Below are positions 1 to 13,295 of a DNA stretch of 64,000 nt, piece after piece (the first letter of the stretch is position 1; each line of letters begins with the position of its first letter). Source of the DNA: Warburgia ugandensis (Eukaryota > Streptophyta > Magnoliopsida > Canellales > Canellaceae); assembly GCA_035236585.1 (NCBI GenBank), contig CP141128.1, positions 54,239,257 through 54,303,256 on the forward strand, given 5' to 3'. The notes under the pieces are model-generated. The model made no database searches. It had not been told where the DNA came from and worked only from the letters and a program-made list of their open reading frames with translations. Position numbers and translations under genes: made by a program.

Positions 1-932
1 CACCCGACGCCATCATCTCTATCTTCTATATTCTTTGTCTCCCTCTCCAAACCATTCTTTGTCATCAGCAACACCCGCTCTTTGTTCCCTTCTCTCCTTA
101 TTCCTCTCCAACACAGCGCTGCTCCAACCTGAAGCCAAGGCATGCGTCATCTTCCTCTATTTCATCAAGTTTTTCTATTTTAAGGGAAAAAGAAGGAGCT
201 TTGGATGAAAATTCTAATTTTGCCCATAGCATAATAATTTCAATTACATTTTCATCTTGTTACTGTTCTTATTCATGTTCTATTTTATTTCTATTTTGCT
301 TATCTATGTTCTATGTTATTCCATGATTAGTCCAAGAGCTATTTTATCAATCCCTATCTTAAATAAAGTTTAACCGAATCAACTATTCTGCTTTAAGAAA
401 CAGGATTTGTTCAATTTCTCATTTGTTTCACATTTGATTTTCAATCAACTTTTTGATCTTGTTTTAGGACATCTTATATCTTGTTTATCATTCCCAATCT
501 TCAATCTAAGATTCTGAAATTAGATATAAGCCTTTAAAATCCAAAATCCTTATCTATACCAGATCTTTGAAATTTTGGAGAATCTGCTTAATCCATCTTT
601 TGGATAATTAATCAGAATCACTGAAAAGATATTAGTGAAGGCTGATCAAGATTGAAGATATTAGATCTGAAGAAAATGATGCACTCAAGCTAAAGGAGTA
701 GATTTTTCTTGTATTTTTGTTAAAGTTCTGTCCTTTTAAGTTGGACCTATGTAATTTCATTAATTAAATATGTTTGAATTCTAATTGCACTTCCATTTAA
801 TTTCTATCACTTATTTTTAATTTTTGAATAGTTAAATTTTATTTAATCTCCATGTTACTAAGGCGACTCCCTATGGGATCGACCGTACTTGAATACATTA
901 CACTACAATAGCTTGTGCAGTTGCGGTCATCA
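1..932 (+). mobile_element. Athila-like element A, 5' LTR (3' part only)
   Basis: This stretch repeats at 6758-7678: both carry the same order of TC-rich text, a run ending in 'tttgcccatagcataataatttcaattac'-like sequence, and the closing segment with 'tatgggatcgaccg'. That makes it the right-hand part of a 5' LTR whose start lies before base 1. It ends just before a tRNA-Asp-like primer site. The two copies differ at many positions by eye, so the insertion is old. Fossil element. Confidence 0.82.
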
Positions 933-3900
933 ACAAGTTTTTGGAACCATTGCTAGGGATCAACAATGGAGTTTTCATAAAATTTAATTCAAAAAAATAA
1001 AAAATAAAACATTCCAAAAATTTTGAACAAAAATAATTTTTTTTTAGAAATTTCATTGTTATAGCATTTTAAGAATTTTTAGGTGCATTTTTCAATTTTT
1101 TCATGCATAATCATCCCATTTTTTGAATTTGCTACTTATTACTATTTTCTTTTTCATGAAATTGGAAAGTAGAGAAAACTGGCAAGTGGAGCTTCATCAA
1201 ATAAATAGAATTTCCTTGCTTTCCTAAAATAGGACTTTTTCCTTTTTGTGGATTGAATCTTGTAGTGAGGACCATTATAACTTGCAATTTCTAATTCCAA
1301 TTTTAAAAGGGTTGTATTGAAACAGGGCAAGTGTGGGATAAGGTGGTCCACACTTGATCTTCATTAGAAACTCCACTGTAAGTTTTCCTTACTCCTTTTA
1401 TTTCCTAGATTAGGGTTTGCATTTAGAATAATTTTGCATTATTTGTTAGAATACTTGCATATAAAAAGAATATTTGATAATTGCAGCATTTTTTGGATTT
1501 TGCACTAATTTATTGCCTTTAATTGCATTCTTATGGTGCATATTACTTCATGGTGATTTATATGTTGATCAAACTACCATGGAGTGTGGAAATTAATTAG
1601 TAAGGGCACCTAACCCCACAAAATGAAGGGCGAATTTCATCACTACTTCTTGGCCCACTAAGGATAATCACCACAAGGGTTCAACCCTAGATATCAAATT
1701 AATCTAAAATTGATTAGAAGAGACCAATAGGGTCATCACATGTTCATAGGAACCTCTTAATAGGACATGATCTATTGTCACTCCAGTGACTTCTAAGCAC
1801 TATGGTTATAGTGTGTGTCTTAAAATCCAAGTGATTTTCCCACGCCTTCTATTGATGTTAGTTAAAGTCTTAATACCTCCTAACATGAGGGTATTAACCA
1901 GTCAAATCTGAAAGAGAAGAGGAGTGTTAGATTAGGTTAATCTAAAGAATGAAAGTGAGGGATGGGAGTTCTTTTAGATATTAGCGGATAATTCTCAACA
2001 ATGCGATTATTCAAATAGGAGAGGAAGAACCAACTAGTCCACTAAGAAGGTGGGTCTAATATATCTCGTAAACTTGACTCTGTAATTGAAAAATTAGGTG
2101 GAAGAATAGACAAACTTGAAACCATGTTTGAAACTTTCATGGTTGCTACTTTATCCCATAAACCTCCATAAGAGGCTCATGCTATATGTTCTAGCCCAGC
2201 CCATATCACCTTGTCTTGTTCATCAAATGGAGTGCTGAACGACTATCTTGTTAAATAAGGGAATGCATTGATGCATATCACCAACCTAGCAACAACCCAT
2301 ATTTTGAGACCTACAACCCTGGATCGGCTAGGCATCCCAATTTGTCTTGGTCAAAGAATAACCACCAAAGTGGGACCATCTATAAATCCCCTTGTCTAAA
2401 ACATTCCTCTAAGAACTACAGTTCCCAAGTAGCCACCTGGCTTTCAATAACCTTAACAACAAAAAAAAAAAAGCCATCTTCATAAGAAAACATCCATACC
2501 ATGCATGAAATTTTTTTTAAAGATAATAATGACACTAAAATGGCCTTACACCAATTACAAAATGATAGTAGACATTTAGCCCACGTTAACTGTTAAGCCA
2601 TAGCCAAGTTAGACATGTAAGTAAGCCAATTGTCAATTGAACTACATAATAGAGGAAAGGGTCAGTTCCCTAGTCAACCCAACCCTAAGGGTCAATTTAA
2701 GATAGGGTCAAGTTCTCAAACCCTTACCCCTCACGACCATGCCAAGCCTATAACCACCCTTAGTCGATAGATCAATAACAAAATAGGGCAAGCTAAGGAA
2801 ACTACCGAGGAAAAAGTGGCAACTAAAACACAAGAGAAAGAGATTAAACAAACATTTCCTACTCCTTCTAAGCCTATTGTTGAGGCACACTATGTGCCTA
2901 AAGCCCCATTCCCTCAATTACTAAACAAGGCTAAGAAAGGAATAAATTTTGATAAGATAATGGATGTGTTTAAACATGTACAAATTAATATTCCATTACT
3001 CAATGCTATAAAGGATATTCCTTCTTATGCCAAACTTCTTAAAGAGCTTTGCACTATAAGGTGAAACCTTAATGTACAAAATAAAGCCTTCCTCACTAAG
3101 TAGGTGAGCTCTTTAGTTTAACATAAGACCCCACCAAAATTTAAAGTTTTAGGATGTCATATAATTTCTTGCATTCTAGGAGATCATGTTAAGTGAGTTA
3201 AAACCAACCACTACTGCGCTGTCATTAGCTGATAGATCAGTCAAAATACCTTGTAGTATGGTTTAGGATGTATTAATATAGGTAGACCAATTTTATTTCC
3301 CTATCGATTTCATTGTCCTAGATACTCATCCTGTAGTAGACCCCAGTAGTCAGACTCTAGGGTGGACGATAGCATACATAAAAGGGATTAGTCCAGTTGT
3401 ATGTACGCATAGGATACATTTGGAAGAAAATGAAATAACTTCTAGGGAAATGCCCACATGAAGGATGTGGCCAGAGATGAAGTCCTAAAGCTTTTAGATA
3501 TTGGCATTATATACCCTTTCTCTGATAGTACTTGGATCAGCCCCATTCAAGTTGTACATAAGAAATTTGGGGTCGTAGTAATCAAAAATGAGGGTAACGA
3601 GTTAGTACCCACCCACGTGACCACTTGGTGGAGAGTTTGTACTGACTATCATGAAATACTAAAAAGGAGGATCATCAATATGGTCCCACAACAAACAAAA
3701 TCGTGGTGATCTGCTGTCATATTTTTACCACTACCTAAAATTTCAAGGCGTAGGACATTTATAGACTACCACGAGATTCTAAAATGGCATGAGAAATCTT
3801 GCTATTTCATTCTTAGGATTAGGAAAAATTAGTTTAATTGACTAGGTCTAAGGTTAAATTGTTAGATTAGTTATAATCCATGTCTGGCTGAAGACGTTAA

Positions 3901-5585
3901 ACTTAGCGTTTATTGGGAGGCAACGTAGATGTTTTTTAAATCTCCATCTTCTACATCTTTTCATATAGGATCCTATGTTGTCAAACATTAGGGACAATGT
4001 TTCATTCTAGTTAGGGGGTGAAGATGCACATAGAGATTTTGAATTTTCTTGATTCTTTTGAAAAAAAAGCTGTTAAGTAGGGTTCCCTTATTGTTATGAG
4101 AACTGGATGTTTAGAATTTAGTAATTCCACTAGTTTCATCTCTCAATGGGAATGCATATGATTAGTTTTTCATATTATTCATATGTTGAAGACTTTTATA
4201 AAAGTTAATTCTCAGGAACCATTTACAAACACCACTTAGTCAAGACTAATAGAGAGGTATGACTTAGAGACCTAGAGAAAATTCAGTAGAGACCTATAAC
4301 CTAATGAGTTTAGGGACTATCTTCTTTTAGAGAGTTATAAGTAATTCCACAATTTCTTTAGTCAACATAAATTAGTATGATCTTATTATCCTTGTATTGG
4401 CTAAGCATAAAAAATAAATAGGAGTAATAGCTTTATTTTCAGAAAATTTATTAAATTTGGTAAGCTTTAGGAAACGTAGGAAATGATATGGGCCATCCTT
4501 GTTTGGCCCAGAGACATAAAGCTTATCCAGTACATTGCATACCATTAGTTAGCCCTTTGAGCCTATTATTAAAGCCTTTCCTTCTTACACCTTAACTTAA
4601 AATATATATTAAAAAAAAAAAAAAAAACCATTACCTAATGAGTAGAGTTAGTAAAAAAGTTGAAAAGAGGACAAAGAGTCAAAGAAGTGAGAAAATTAGC
4701 CATCTTTCTTCCAAAGAAGCCAAAGAAAAAGAAAAGTGAAAAAGAAAGGACTATCAGGAATAGAAAAAGAGGAGAAAAATTGAAAGAGAAAGACAAAAAT
4801 ACAAAGAAATATTCACTTCAAGTACAATCAAAAGTTGTCCTAATAGTTATTCATTGGAGATCTCTTCTCCATTTTGAATCTTTGAAATCCTTATCCCCTT
4901 CTTTTCTGAACCTATCTTAAGCCCGTTTCGTCTAGTTAAAAACCTATTGATCTTAGGTGGAACATAGCCTTAAAGAAGAGATAAAAAGAAGAAATTACGG
5001 TAAAAGCCCCCTAATATTCTTGGTGATAACATCCACTCTTAGGGATCACTTTCTTTTATCTAGTGAGCATTTTAAAAAAAAACAATTATTATGTGAACCA
5101 TTAGCTTATTTGACTCCGTCACATAATTCTGAGAGTTTCATTTCTAACAGTATACTTGTGAGGATTTGAGGTCAAGACATGTTTCCAATAGAATTTAAGC
5201 ATATCTGGTTAGAAGTCAGGATTTATGTGGCTATACACACACATGCACTCCGAGAAATAACTCAAATAAAATGTCTTTAATATGTGTATGATGTGTAAAA
5301 TAGTCAAACCTTTGTATTAAGTTGTGAAGAACCAATAGAATGCTAATGAATGAGGATTCTCTGAGAAAAAATAGGGAACTTAATCTTATTGAATATTGGG
5401 GTATATTCATTGCAAACCATCACAAGGCACAACTCATCTACAAGGGGTAACCTAGGGGTTCAAGGGCTTGTTGCATTGCTAAATACAATCATGAGTACCT
5501 ACGAAAGTGGCACCTTGTATTTGTTTTTGAAAAATAACTTTTTGCTTGCTTTTTTTGGGACTAGCAAAATGCTGGTTGGGGGGTG
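933..5585 (+). mobile_element. Athila-like element A, internal region (eroded)
   Basis: Pieces typical of Athila/Tat elements appear in the expected order. They are a gag-like segment near 2280-2400, a segment before protease (2816-3064) with IPLLNAIKDIPSYAKLLKEL, and the start of reverse transcriptase (3458-3709) with EVLKLLDIGIIYPFSDSTW and a WRVCTDYHEIL segment. The untranslated signature that normally follows integrase is also present (about 3890-4020: 'gacgttaaa', 'gggaggcaac', 'gggacaatgtttcattctag'). The remainder to 5570 is A-rich and shows no recognisable env-like protein. The element is heavily broken, with many breaks, and old. The A-rich frame at 4660-4920 is lysine-rich low-complexity translation and is not called a gene. 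Confidence 0.78.
942..959 (+). other. Primer binding site of element A (tRNA-Asp type)
   Basis: The bases after the LTR read TTTTTGGAACCATTGCTAGG. This is a worn version of the TGGCGCCGTTGCCGGGGA site complementary to the 3' end of tRNA-Asp, which plant Athila elements use. The position, about 10 bases after the LTR end, fits. Confidence 0.75.
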
Positions 5586-7678
5586 TGTTAAGTGTTCAAT
5601 TTTTTTCCAAAATACCCATAGTTTAGCATTTAATTAGATCATCTAGCTAATTAATTTGGTAATTTTTAGAAAGAATATGAATTTTAGCTTAAATTGATCA
5701 CCCAACCAATAATTTATCAAATTTAATGGTAAGATGATCATCTGAGCTAAGCATGTGCTTAACATAGAGTTTAGATGACTCTAATCTAGTTTTGTATTTT
5801 ATAGATCAAATAGATTGTGGTTTGGATGGCTAATTGTATGGTGCAGATCAGTTGGATTGGATATTAGATGGTTCAAATTGTGCTGATTAGTCTCAAATAA
5901 AAAATCAATGGCGCAAATTATCCAAAAGGGCATTGAATGAACCTAATCACTCAAAAAGCAAGATGGGATGGTTTCCTAGAAGAAAATGAATTCTAATTAG
6001 AGAAAAGGACATCATGGATAAGATTTCCTAAATAAGAGATCAACTTTAGAATGAATAGTTGCATAACTAAAGGGGGCAGAACTTTCCTAGTGGGACACTA
6101 ACTCTTCATCGTAAGGAAAGCTGGGGAGAAAAAAATTACAAAGGCATCATGGCTTTAAAAGGAGGAGGGCACTACTAGACTAAGAGAATATTTTTTTACT
6201 ATTTTCATCCTACGCATTCTATTCCTTTTGTTCATCATCTTCTTTTGTTTTCCTGTATTTTTCCATATTCCTCCTCTTACATATCTCTTTTCTCTCTCAC
6301 ACATCACCTAGCTCATCATGTCTCCCTCACTCTTCCACCATCCCTATTTACCGCATAGACGTAAGCAAGCTAGACTGAGTCTCTCTGTTACATCGCCACT
6401 GAGGCAGGCAGTCCTAATAGTTGCAGACCACACCACTGCATTCCCATCTATCTCTGTCTCTGTTTACTGGTGCCAATAGTTTCTCCTCTATTTGTCTCTC
6501 TAGCTTAGAACAAATAGCTGATCAACACCCGCCCCCCCCCTCTTCCCTTCATCTCACCTGTCAACCTCTCTCTTTCATCAATGCACTAGATCGTACCACC
6601 GTTGCACACTGCCCTTGCTCCCTATTCTTTGTCTCTCTGCTCACCCCAACCTTTCCCATTCCCCATCTCATATCATGGCATCACTGCACTAGTGCCTAAG
6701 ATAAAACTTGAAGCCTGAGGTTAGTACCTTGTCTCACTCTCTACTATCCTTGCTTCCACCACCCAACACCATCATCTCTATCTGCTCTGTTCTTTCTCTC
6801 CCTCTCCACACCATTCTTTGTTCACTGGTAACACCACCTCTTGGTTCCCTTCGCTCTTTGTTCCTCACCAACACAACACTACTCCAACCTGAAGCCAGAC
6901 TGGCCAGCAAGCATCATCTTCCTCTATTTTGTTGAGTGAAAATTGGTCAAAATTCCAATTTTGCCCATAGCACAATAATTTCAATTACATTTTCATCCTA
7001 TTATTGTTCTTATTTATGTTCTATTTTTATTCCTATTTTTCTTATTTGTGTTCTATGTTATTCCATGATTAATCCAAGAACTATTTTATCAATCCCTATT
7101 TTAAATAAAGTTTAACCAAATTAATAGTTCCGCTTTAAGAAACAGGATTTCTTCAATTTCTCATGTGTTTCACATCTGATTTTCAATCAACTTCTATATC
7201 TTGTTTTTAGGATATTTTATACTTTGTTTATCATTCCTAATCTTCAGTCTGAGATACAAAAATTAGATCTAAGCCATTAAAATCCAAAATCCTTATTTAG
7301 ACCAGATCTTTGAAATTTTGGAGAATCTGCATAATCCATTCGTTGGATAATTAATTAGAGGCACCAAAATGAGATTGATGAAGGCTGATTGAGATTGAAC
7401 ATATTAGATTTGAAGAAAATCATGTGATCAAGCTAGGGAAGTAGATTTTCTTTCTTTCTTTTTTGTTAAAGTTCTGTCTTTTTTAGTTGGACCTCTATAA
7501 TTCTCATTGATTAATTATATCTGAATTCTTATTGTACTTTTATTTAACTTTTTTCACTTTTTTAAAATTTTTGAACAATTAAATTTATTTAAACTCCAAA
7601 TTATTAAGGTGAGTCACTATGGGATGACCAATACTTGCATATGCTATACTACAATAGCCTGTGCACTTGTAGTTATCA
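5586..7678 (+). mobile_element. Athila-like element A, 3' LTR
   Basis: The LTR begins TGTTAAGTGTTC directly after a purine tract (GGTTGGGGGGTG, the polypurine tract) and ends at the same point as the 5' copy (...TTATCA). Length is about 2.1 kb, within the usual Athila range. Its middle (6200-6900) is TC-rich and its end (6940-7678) matches 200-932. Several open frames in the TC-rich part are low-complexity translations, not genes. Confidence 0.8.
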
Positions 7679-8189
7679 AAAGTAATCACAAACTCTAAAA
7701 TTAGAAACTACATAATTCTAAAATAGTAAGGTGCTTATAAATATGGAAACTATACATGTTAATTGGAAAGCTATACTACAAACTAGATCTACAAAGTAAA
7801 TGACAACCTAAGGAAACAAGTTTTACTCCCAAAACTAATATGAATGCAGCCTTAACATTATGCTAAGATGTTATGCATGTAAGCTAAAAAAAAAATGATA
7901 AAATGCATTGAAAAACCTACACCTATATACATGAAAAACCTAAATGAATGGAAAGGAACCATGATATGTATCTACATTACTCTAAGATGAATGGAATTAC
8001 TATGCTAAACATTAAGTACAAAGTAAGGAAAGATGAGAATATAAGATGCAAAACTAAGGAAAAAATACAACTAATTCATGCATACAAATCCTAGTAACAT
8101 GAAGGATGATGCATGCAACTACATTATCAATATAAATAAGAAAAACTAAGATAAATGCATGCTTCAAGTACATTCCAAATTTTGATATA
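7679..8189. other. AT-rich spacer, nothing recognised
   Basis: There is no open frame of note and no match to the other repeats in the window. It lies between the Athila 3' LTR and the first recognisable type 2 LTR text. It may be original flanking DNA or the worn left edge of the type 2 LTR. Confidence 0.4.
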
Positions 8190-8364
8190 TTGGGTCTCGG
8201 TTATGAATAAAATTATCATTTTACCCTTTTATTCAAAAAAATGGAGAAAAATAAGGATTTTTCATCCGAACTCAGAATTTGACATACTTGTACACTCAAT
8301 TTCAAGTTCATAGGAATAAACCCTATTTTTCTCCATTTTTGGAATTAAAAGGGCAAATCAGTCT

Positions 8365-8369
8365 TTTCA
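8365..8369. repeat. Target-site duplication TTTCA (left), solo LTR D
   Basis: TTTCA precedes the LTR start TGTAATGCC. The same five bases follow the LTR end at 18198-18202, so the two ends belong to one insertion despite lying 9.8 kb apart. Confidence 0.85.
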
Positions 8370-8742
8370 TGTAATGCCTCAAATTTTGAAGCTATTTTGT
8401 AAAAGTGGTTAATTTTGAAAATTAATATATGTTTTAGATGTTTAATATTAATAAAAATATGAAACAAAAGAATTTGTGGGAAAGATCAGTATCATTAGAT
8501 CTTACACTCAAAATGGAATCCAATGCCTCCAACAACACTGAAAACGGAGCTCGTATGAAGAAGTTATAGGTGTTTGAAGATTGAGGGCATATATGTAATT
8601 TGAGAACAAAACAAACAGGACTCGAAAACACAGGGGGACATTTTACTAACAGCACCCCCAGGTCATCCCCTACCTCCAGGCATCGCCATTCTCGACTCTT
8701 CCAGAACCGCCACTCTAGGGTAGTGATGGAAAGTATGGCAGC

Positions 8743-9991
8743 TGTGACGACCCGGGTTTTCTCATGCATTTTTAAATGCAATATCTAATTCCCAAGGCGG
8801 GATGCATCCCTATTTGAAAACCATTTTATAAGAACCATGCAATGCAGCAAAAAAATCTTTTGTTTTAAACTTATTTTGAAAACCCCGAGCTAGGACCCGT
8901 GCCCCATGTTGCGCGCGTACCCAAAGGCCGTACCTGGAACAGTGTTCACACGTGCACAAGCATGCCTAAGCAACGCACTATGACGCGCATCATCGCATGG
9001 ACGCACCTTGTAGTGTGGCGCGTCTCAGCTCCCAGGGCACCATGTGCACCTTAGTCGAGTCAGGACCTATGTCCCATGTCGCTTGCACACCTGAAGGCCG
9101 CACCTGGGACAATGTATGCACTATCGTACACTTGGAACCCGTCCCAGGGACCAATCCCAGGTGCACGTGGTGCTTGGCATCCTTGGGATGCCTGGCTCGT
9201 GTAGGGTTTGTCTGAGCCTTTTTGGGAGGTTTTCCGGCCAAGAAATTCGGACGGAAAACGTCTGAGAATGCTAGATCCGGCCTGGATCTAGCCTGAAAGG
9301 GGAAGAACCAAGAGAAGGGAGGTAAGGACGAACATCTTACCTGGGCAGCCTGGGGAGTGCCCATTTCACGCTGGACCTTCCTGCTCGTCGGAAAAGCTCG
9401 CACAAGGTGGAAACCCTATTGCCTAGATCGGAAAAGAGAAGAGAGGGGAAATGGGGAGACAGGAATGGCATGGATGGGCTGACTTTGGCCTGGCCATTGC
9501 CCGAAAAAGCAAATGAAACGGGTTTCCGATCTTGCCGGAAACCCCAGTCTCAAACGACTGGAAAACCACCGAAAAACTTGGGTTTTTGGAGAGGGGGAGA
9601 TGGGGCTTTTTATAGCCCTGCTATGGCGGTGGCAGAATCCTCCAGAAAAATCGGGATCGAGGGTTTCTGGAGGGTTCTTGAGGTTGAAGACGACAGGGGG
9701 TGCCGTTATCAAAATGGCCCCCTGCGGTTTTTGTCCTTTTTCGTTTTTTCATTTTTCTGTTTTATTTCCAAAAATACTCCTATCTTTAAACGGCTGTAAC
9801 TTCCTCATACGAACTCCGTTTTGGGTGATTTTTGAGGCGTTGGATTCCATTTTTTGAGTAGAATCTAATGGTACTAAGTTTCCTCACAAATTTCTTCATT
9901 TACTATTTTAAATAAAATCAAACATTCAAGTTTATTTCCTATAAAATATGCAATTTTCGTTAAAAATAGTGTAAATTGCTCAGGCATTACA
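8743..9991 (-). mobile_element. Element B, 3' LTR
   Basis: On the minus strand it starts TGTAATGCCTGAGC and ends GGTCGTCACA. It contains a TATA box (CTATAAAAAG, minus strand near 9605-9615) and a splice-donor-like CCCAGGTAAG near 9335-9345. It belongs to type 1, with about 1.25 kb present, shorter than its sisters in this window. Confidence 0.78.
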
Positions 9992-10030
9992 TTATTACCC
10001 CCTTAAAAGAATTTCGTCCTCGAAATTCCA
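9992..10030 (-). other. Element B polypurine tract region
   Basis: On the minus strand this reads GAATTTCGAGGACGAAATTC, then a purine run ending AAGGGGGTAATAA just before the LTR. The same arrangement is seen in Tekay/Del chromoviruses and beside the LTR at 57312. Confidence 0.72.
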
Positions 10031-13000
10031 TAAATTATCATCTTCCAGGTATTTGCCTCTTAGATGATTTCTTGGTGAATGCATTTCTCTCTTAGGAATC
10101 AGATCTAGGCTCAACCTTAATTTATCATTTCTATTGTTCCTTCTACAAGGCCTTACCTATAAAGGCCGCTTTCGCTGCGTACTCTGATGCTTACTCTCAT
10201 ACGTGCTAGTTTAACAATACCGGTCTCTAGCTGTAATGCATCTATCTCAAAATCCTCAGATGCTTATACTTTTCTCATTGTGTATAGGATAATCTCCTCG
10301 TAGGATCATGCTTCTTTATTCATGTATAAAATACTCCTTTCAAGATCATATTATCTTATTTCTCCTATTTCATTTCGAATATCATAGGATAATCCCTTTC
10401 ATCTAGTAATCTCTTTCATCATCCACAAGTCTAAAAAAGTTACCTTCTTTCTATTGTGTCTAACTTTGCTTCTTATATTTGTCTCCAAGATACTTCAATA
10501 CCTGATATGGTATCATGTGCTCTATAGCCAAACTCTTACTTAACTTTAAATTTCAACTGTCTGTCGTTTTTCATATGTGACTTGATTTCCTTGACCAAGG
10601 TTACATTCGAAAATGAAAGCCAATTAGTAGCATCTTCCATCGAGGACCTTATCATATACTGAAAGTAAAATGTCCTAACTCCATATCTAGTTTCATAATT
10701 ATTGAATTCATTAAATGCTTTTCTCTGTGAAGATTTTATCTAAACTCATGTCAAATGTTAATGGTCGATTCTTCATTATGGGTCAAATGTTTTTGTCGAG
10801 AAGCTTGTCTCACTATTCACATCAATTTGTCATTAGGATTTTCAATAATATTCTAGTTTATGTGAAACAAAAAGTCTCTTATTCATAACCAAGTACCCTT
10901 ACTAGGTCATGGTTGAATCCTTTGTCATCATCCTCTTTGTCCTTTCTTTGCTTGATGGTTTTCTTCATAACCATGCAATCCAAAAGTTCTATACTTAATC
11001 TAGTAGGGTTAGTCCTTAGAAAATTCTTTCAATTGATTTTTCGTACTTGGTATATGCACATAACAACTATCTTTTTGTCTAAAGGCCATGTAACATCGAA
11101 TCTTACCTTATAATGTGCTGGCCACCTTAACTTTCTCCTTCCATTTCCTATATCAATATGTTGTTCAATCTTGTATCAATGCTTTATCATCAACCCTACA
11201 GTCTGTATTGTCAGGAGGTATAAGTAGTGATTTTCTCAATTCCTTAAATTTTATCCTTCAAGTGCCTCCTCATACTTAGCTTATAATAGCAGTTCTCGTT
11301 CAATAACTACTTCATCAAGTTATGTTGAAGCCATTAAATCATCAAATTTGAAAAACACTCAGGTAGGCATGGAACATTTTTGTAGACATATAGAAAGACT
11401 TTATTTGATTACCTATTGATCTCTTTTTTCAGATATCTTTGTCATAAGCTCAAGGGTCTCTAAAGTGATCAATACTTATTTGCCTTCCTTTTCAATTCAA
11501 GTCAGCAGTATTTTTCAGACTCAAAGTAATTTCTTCACCTTATCATGGTAGCCATTAAGGTCTAAAAAAATCCTTCACATTGGTTTAAATTACTTCTCAT
11601 TTTTTCTCTTATCTTAGTCGTTACTGTCCTCCTCAACTAACCTCATACCCTCAATTGACTTAGTCTAACAAGTACTTTTCTTTTCAAGGAAAACTCAAGT
11701 CTAAAGACTTATAACATCCCTCTGAGTATATAACTTCGACTAAATAATGGTCTTAAGATATTGCTCTTCCAATCTATGATAGTAAGATCTCAATTTGATC
11801 CTTGATGGTACCCTATTGCTAAATGGACAAGTTACTGTCCCAACTTAATTCCTTTATTCACTTAAGTGGTGGCAAGGTAAGATATCACCAAAATTTTCTT
11901 TTTATGAACTATATCCATTGGTGTTCCTCATAAGCTAATGGATCTGATAAGAATCTAATTGATATCAAACCATTTGTAGAAGTTTAACTTCTAGTTGGTC
12001 GCCATTCTTCTTTGAAAATTTCTTGTCACATAATCTCCTGAAATTCGATACTCTACTCAAAGTCTTAAACCCCATATGCTTCCTCTCTTTGATACTCTTT
12101 TACAATAAGATCATCAACTCACCTAGTATTATTCCTCTGCATTTGTTTGATCTTCCTTCCTATAGGATTCAGGATGTTAGAATTGTATGTATCTTCATAG
12201 AGTCATGATCTTCTTTTTTATTATTATTCAATATTCATCGAATACTTATAGTTACATCTCTATCTCTTTCTCTCTTTGCTTCAACATCCTCATTTGGTCT
12301 ACCTAGATCAAAGTCTCCATATGCTTTGTTGCATATAATTGATACTTCATCATAAACTGAATGCTTCTCAAAAATTCTAAACCGTCTTAAGATCATTGAT
12401 ATCCTCAATTGCCTATAGCCTCAATAAAATTCATACAATGTCTTAATAATGGTATTGACGTTTTGGTCATGCTATACTTTTCTTACAAGTTCATGTTAGG
12501 ATCAATCTATTATCATAGATCTATCATCCCCAATATTATCGTCAAAAATCCTTTGATAACTCGGTCGAATTCATTTCCCTATCACATAATATGTCACTTG
12601 TATACATCTTCTGATTTGCTTCATAATATTCAGGTAGTTATTATTCGATAGCACTTCACCGTTCATAAGACTCCAATTAAGGTATCCAAAATTGAGCCAA
12701 GTCCTTCAGGATCCATACCTTTGTGATCTAACACGAGTCACAATCATCTCCTAATATCATCTTGCATTCTCATCCCTCTTAGATTATCATCAAAATTCTT
12801 CTCAAAGTTTGTCTTTTACATCTCATATATCACATCCTTGTGATAGTGTACTCATATTCTGATATTCTTTATGATGGTAAGATAGCCATCTAGGTCTTTT
12901 AATTTTTCTCACCTTTGATAAGATTACTTTATTGCAGGTCAGAACTATCTAATAACAAGTTCACTAGTATCTTCCTTCAGCGTCATCATAATATGATCCA

Positions 13001-13283
13001 TATATGAGTTTTCATATTTGCACCACACAATAATCCTTAATCCTTAAGTCGTCTTTAGACAGATTTTTGGATAAGGGTTGCACTATCCTCTGCCTAATTA
13101 TTTGTTAAACCAAGCTCTATTTCACCTATTTATTTAAGGTGAAATGCATTGAGCATTAATATGGTAATCCTCAAATAGAAGTAGTCATCTCTACTACTCC
13201 TTTTTATACTACTTAGTTTTTATTTTCTCTATTGTCCATGACCCTTGGACATGCTGGACTGACTGTGAAAGGATAAAACCTGG
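10031..13283 (-). mobile_element. Element B, non-coding interior
   Basis: About 3.25 kb of AT-rich sequence, pyrimidine-rich on the plus strand. I find no gag, protease, RT, integrase or chromodomain motif in any frame, and the short open frames have no family resemblance. The segment beside the primer site (13230-13283) resembles the corresponding leader of element J at 60555-60605. Confidence 0.65.
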
Positions 13284-13295
13284 GCTCTGATACCA
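13284..13295 (-). other. Element B primer binding site (initiator tRNA-Met)
   Basis: On the minus strand this reads TGGTATCAGAGC, the exact primer site used by many plant Ty3 and copia elements with initiator tRNA-Met. It lies two bases inside the LTR end (...TTACA GT TGGTATC). Confidence 0.92.

Noticed and set aside
4660-4920. Lysine-rich 86-residue frame
   Set aside because: A-rich low-complexity DNA in the 3' untranslated part of element A.
6421-6935. Two open frames in the Athila 3' LTR (proline, serine and leucine rich)
   Set aside because: Translations of TC-rich LTR sequence with no domain.
8990-9857. Several overlapping frames of 98-137 residues on both strands
   Set aside because: They lie inside element B's GC-richer LTR; similar frames recur in sister LTRs without conserved protein text.
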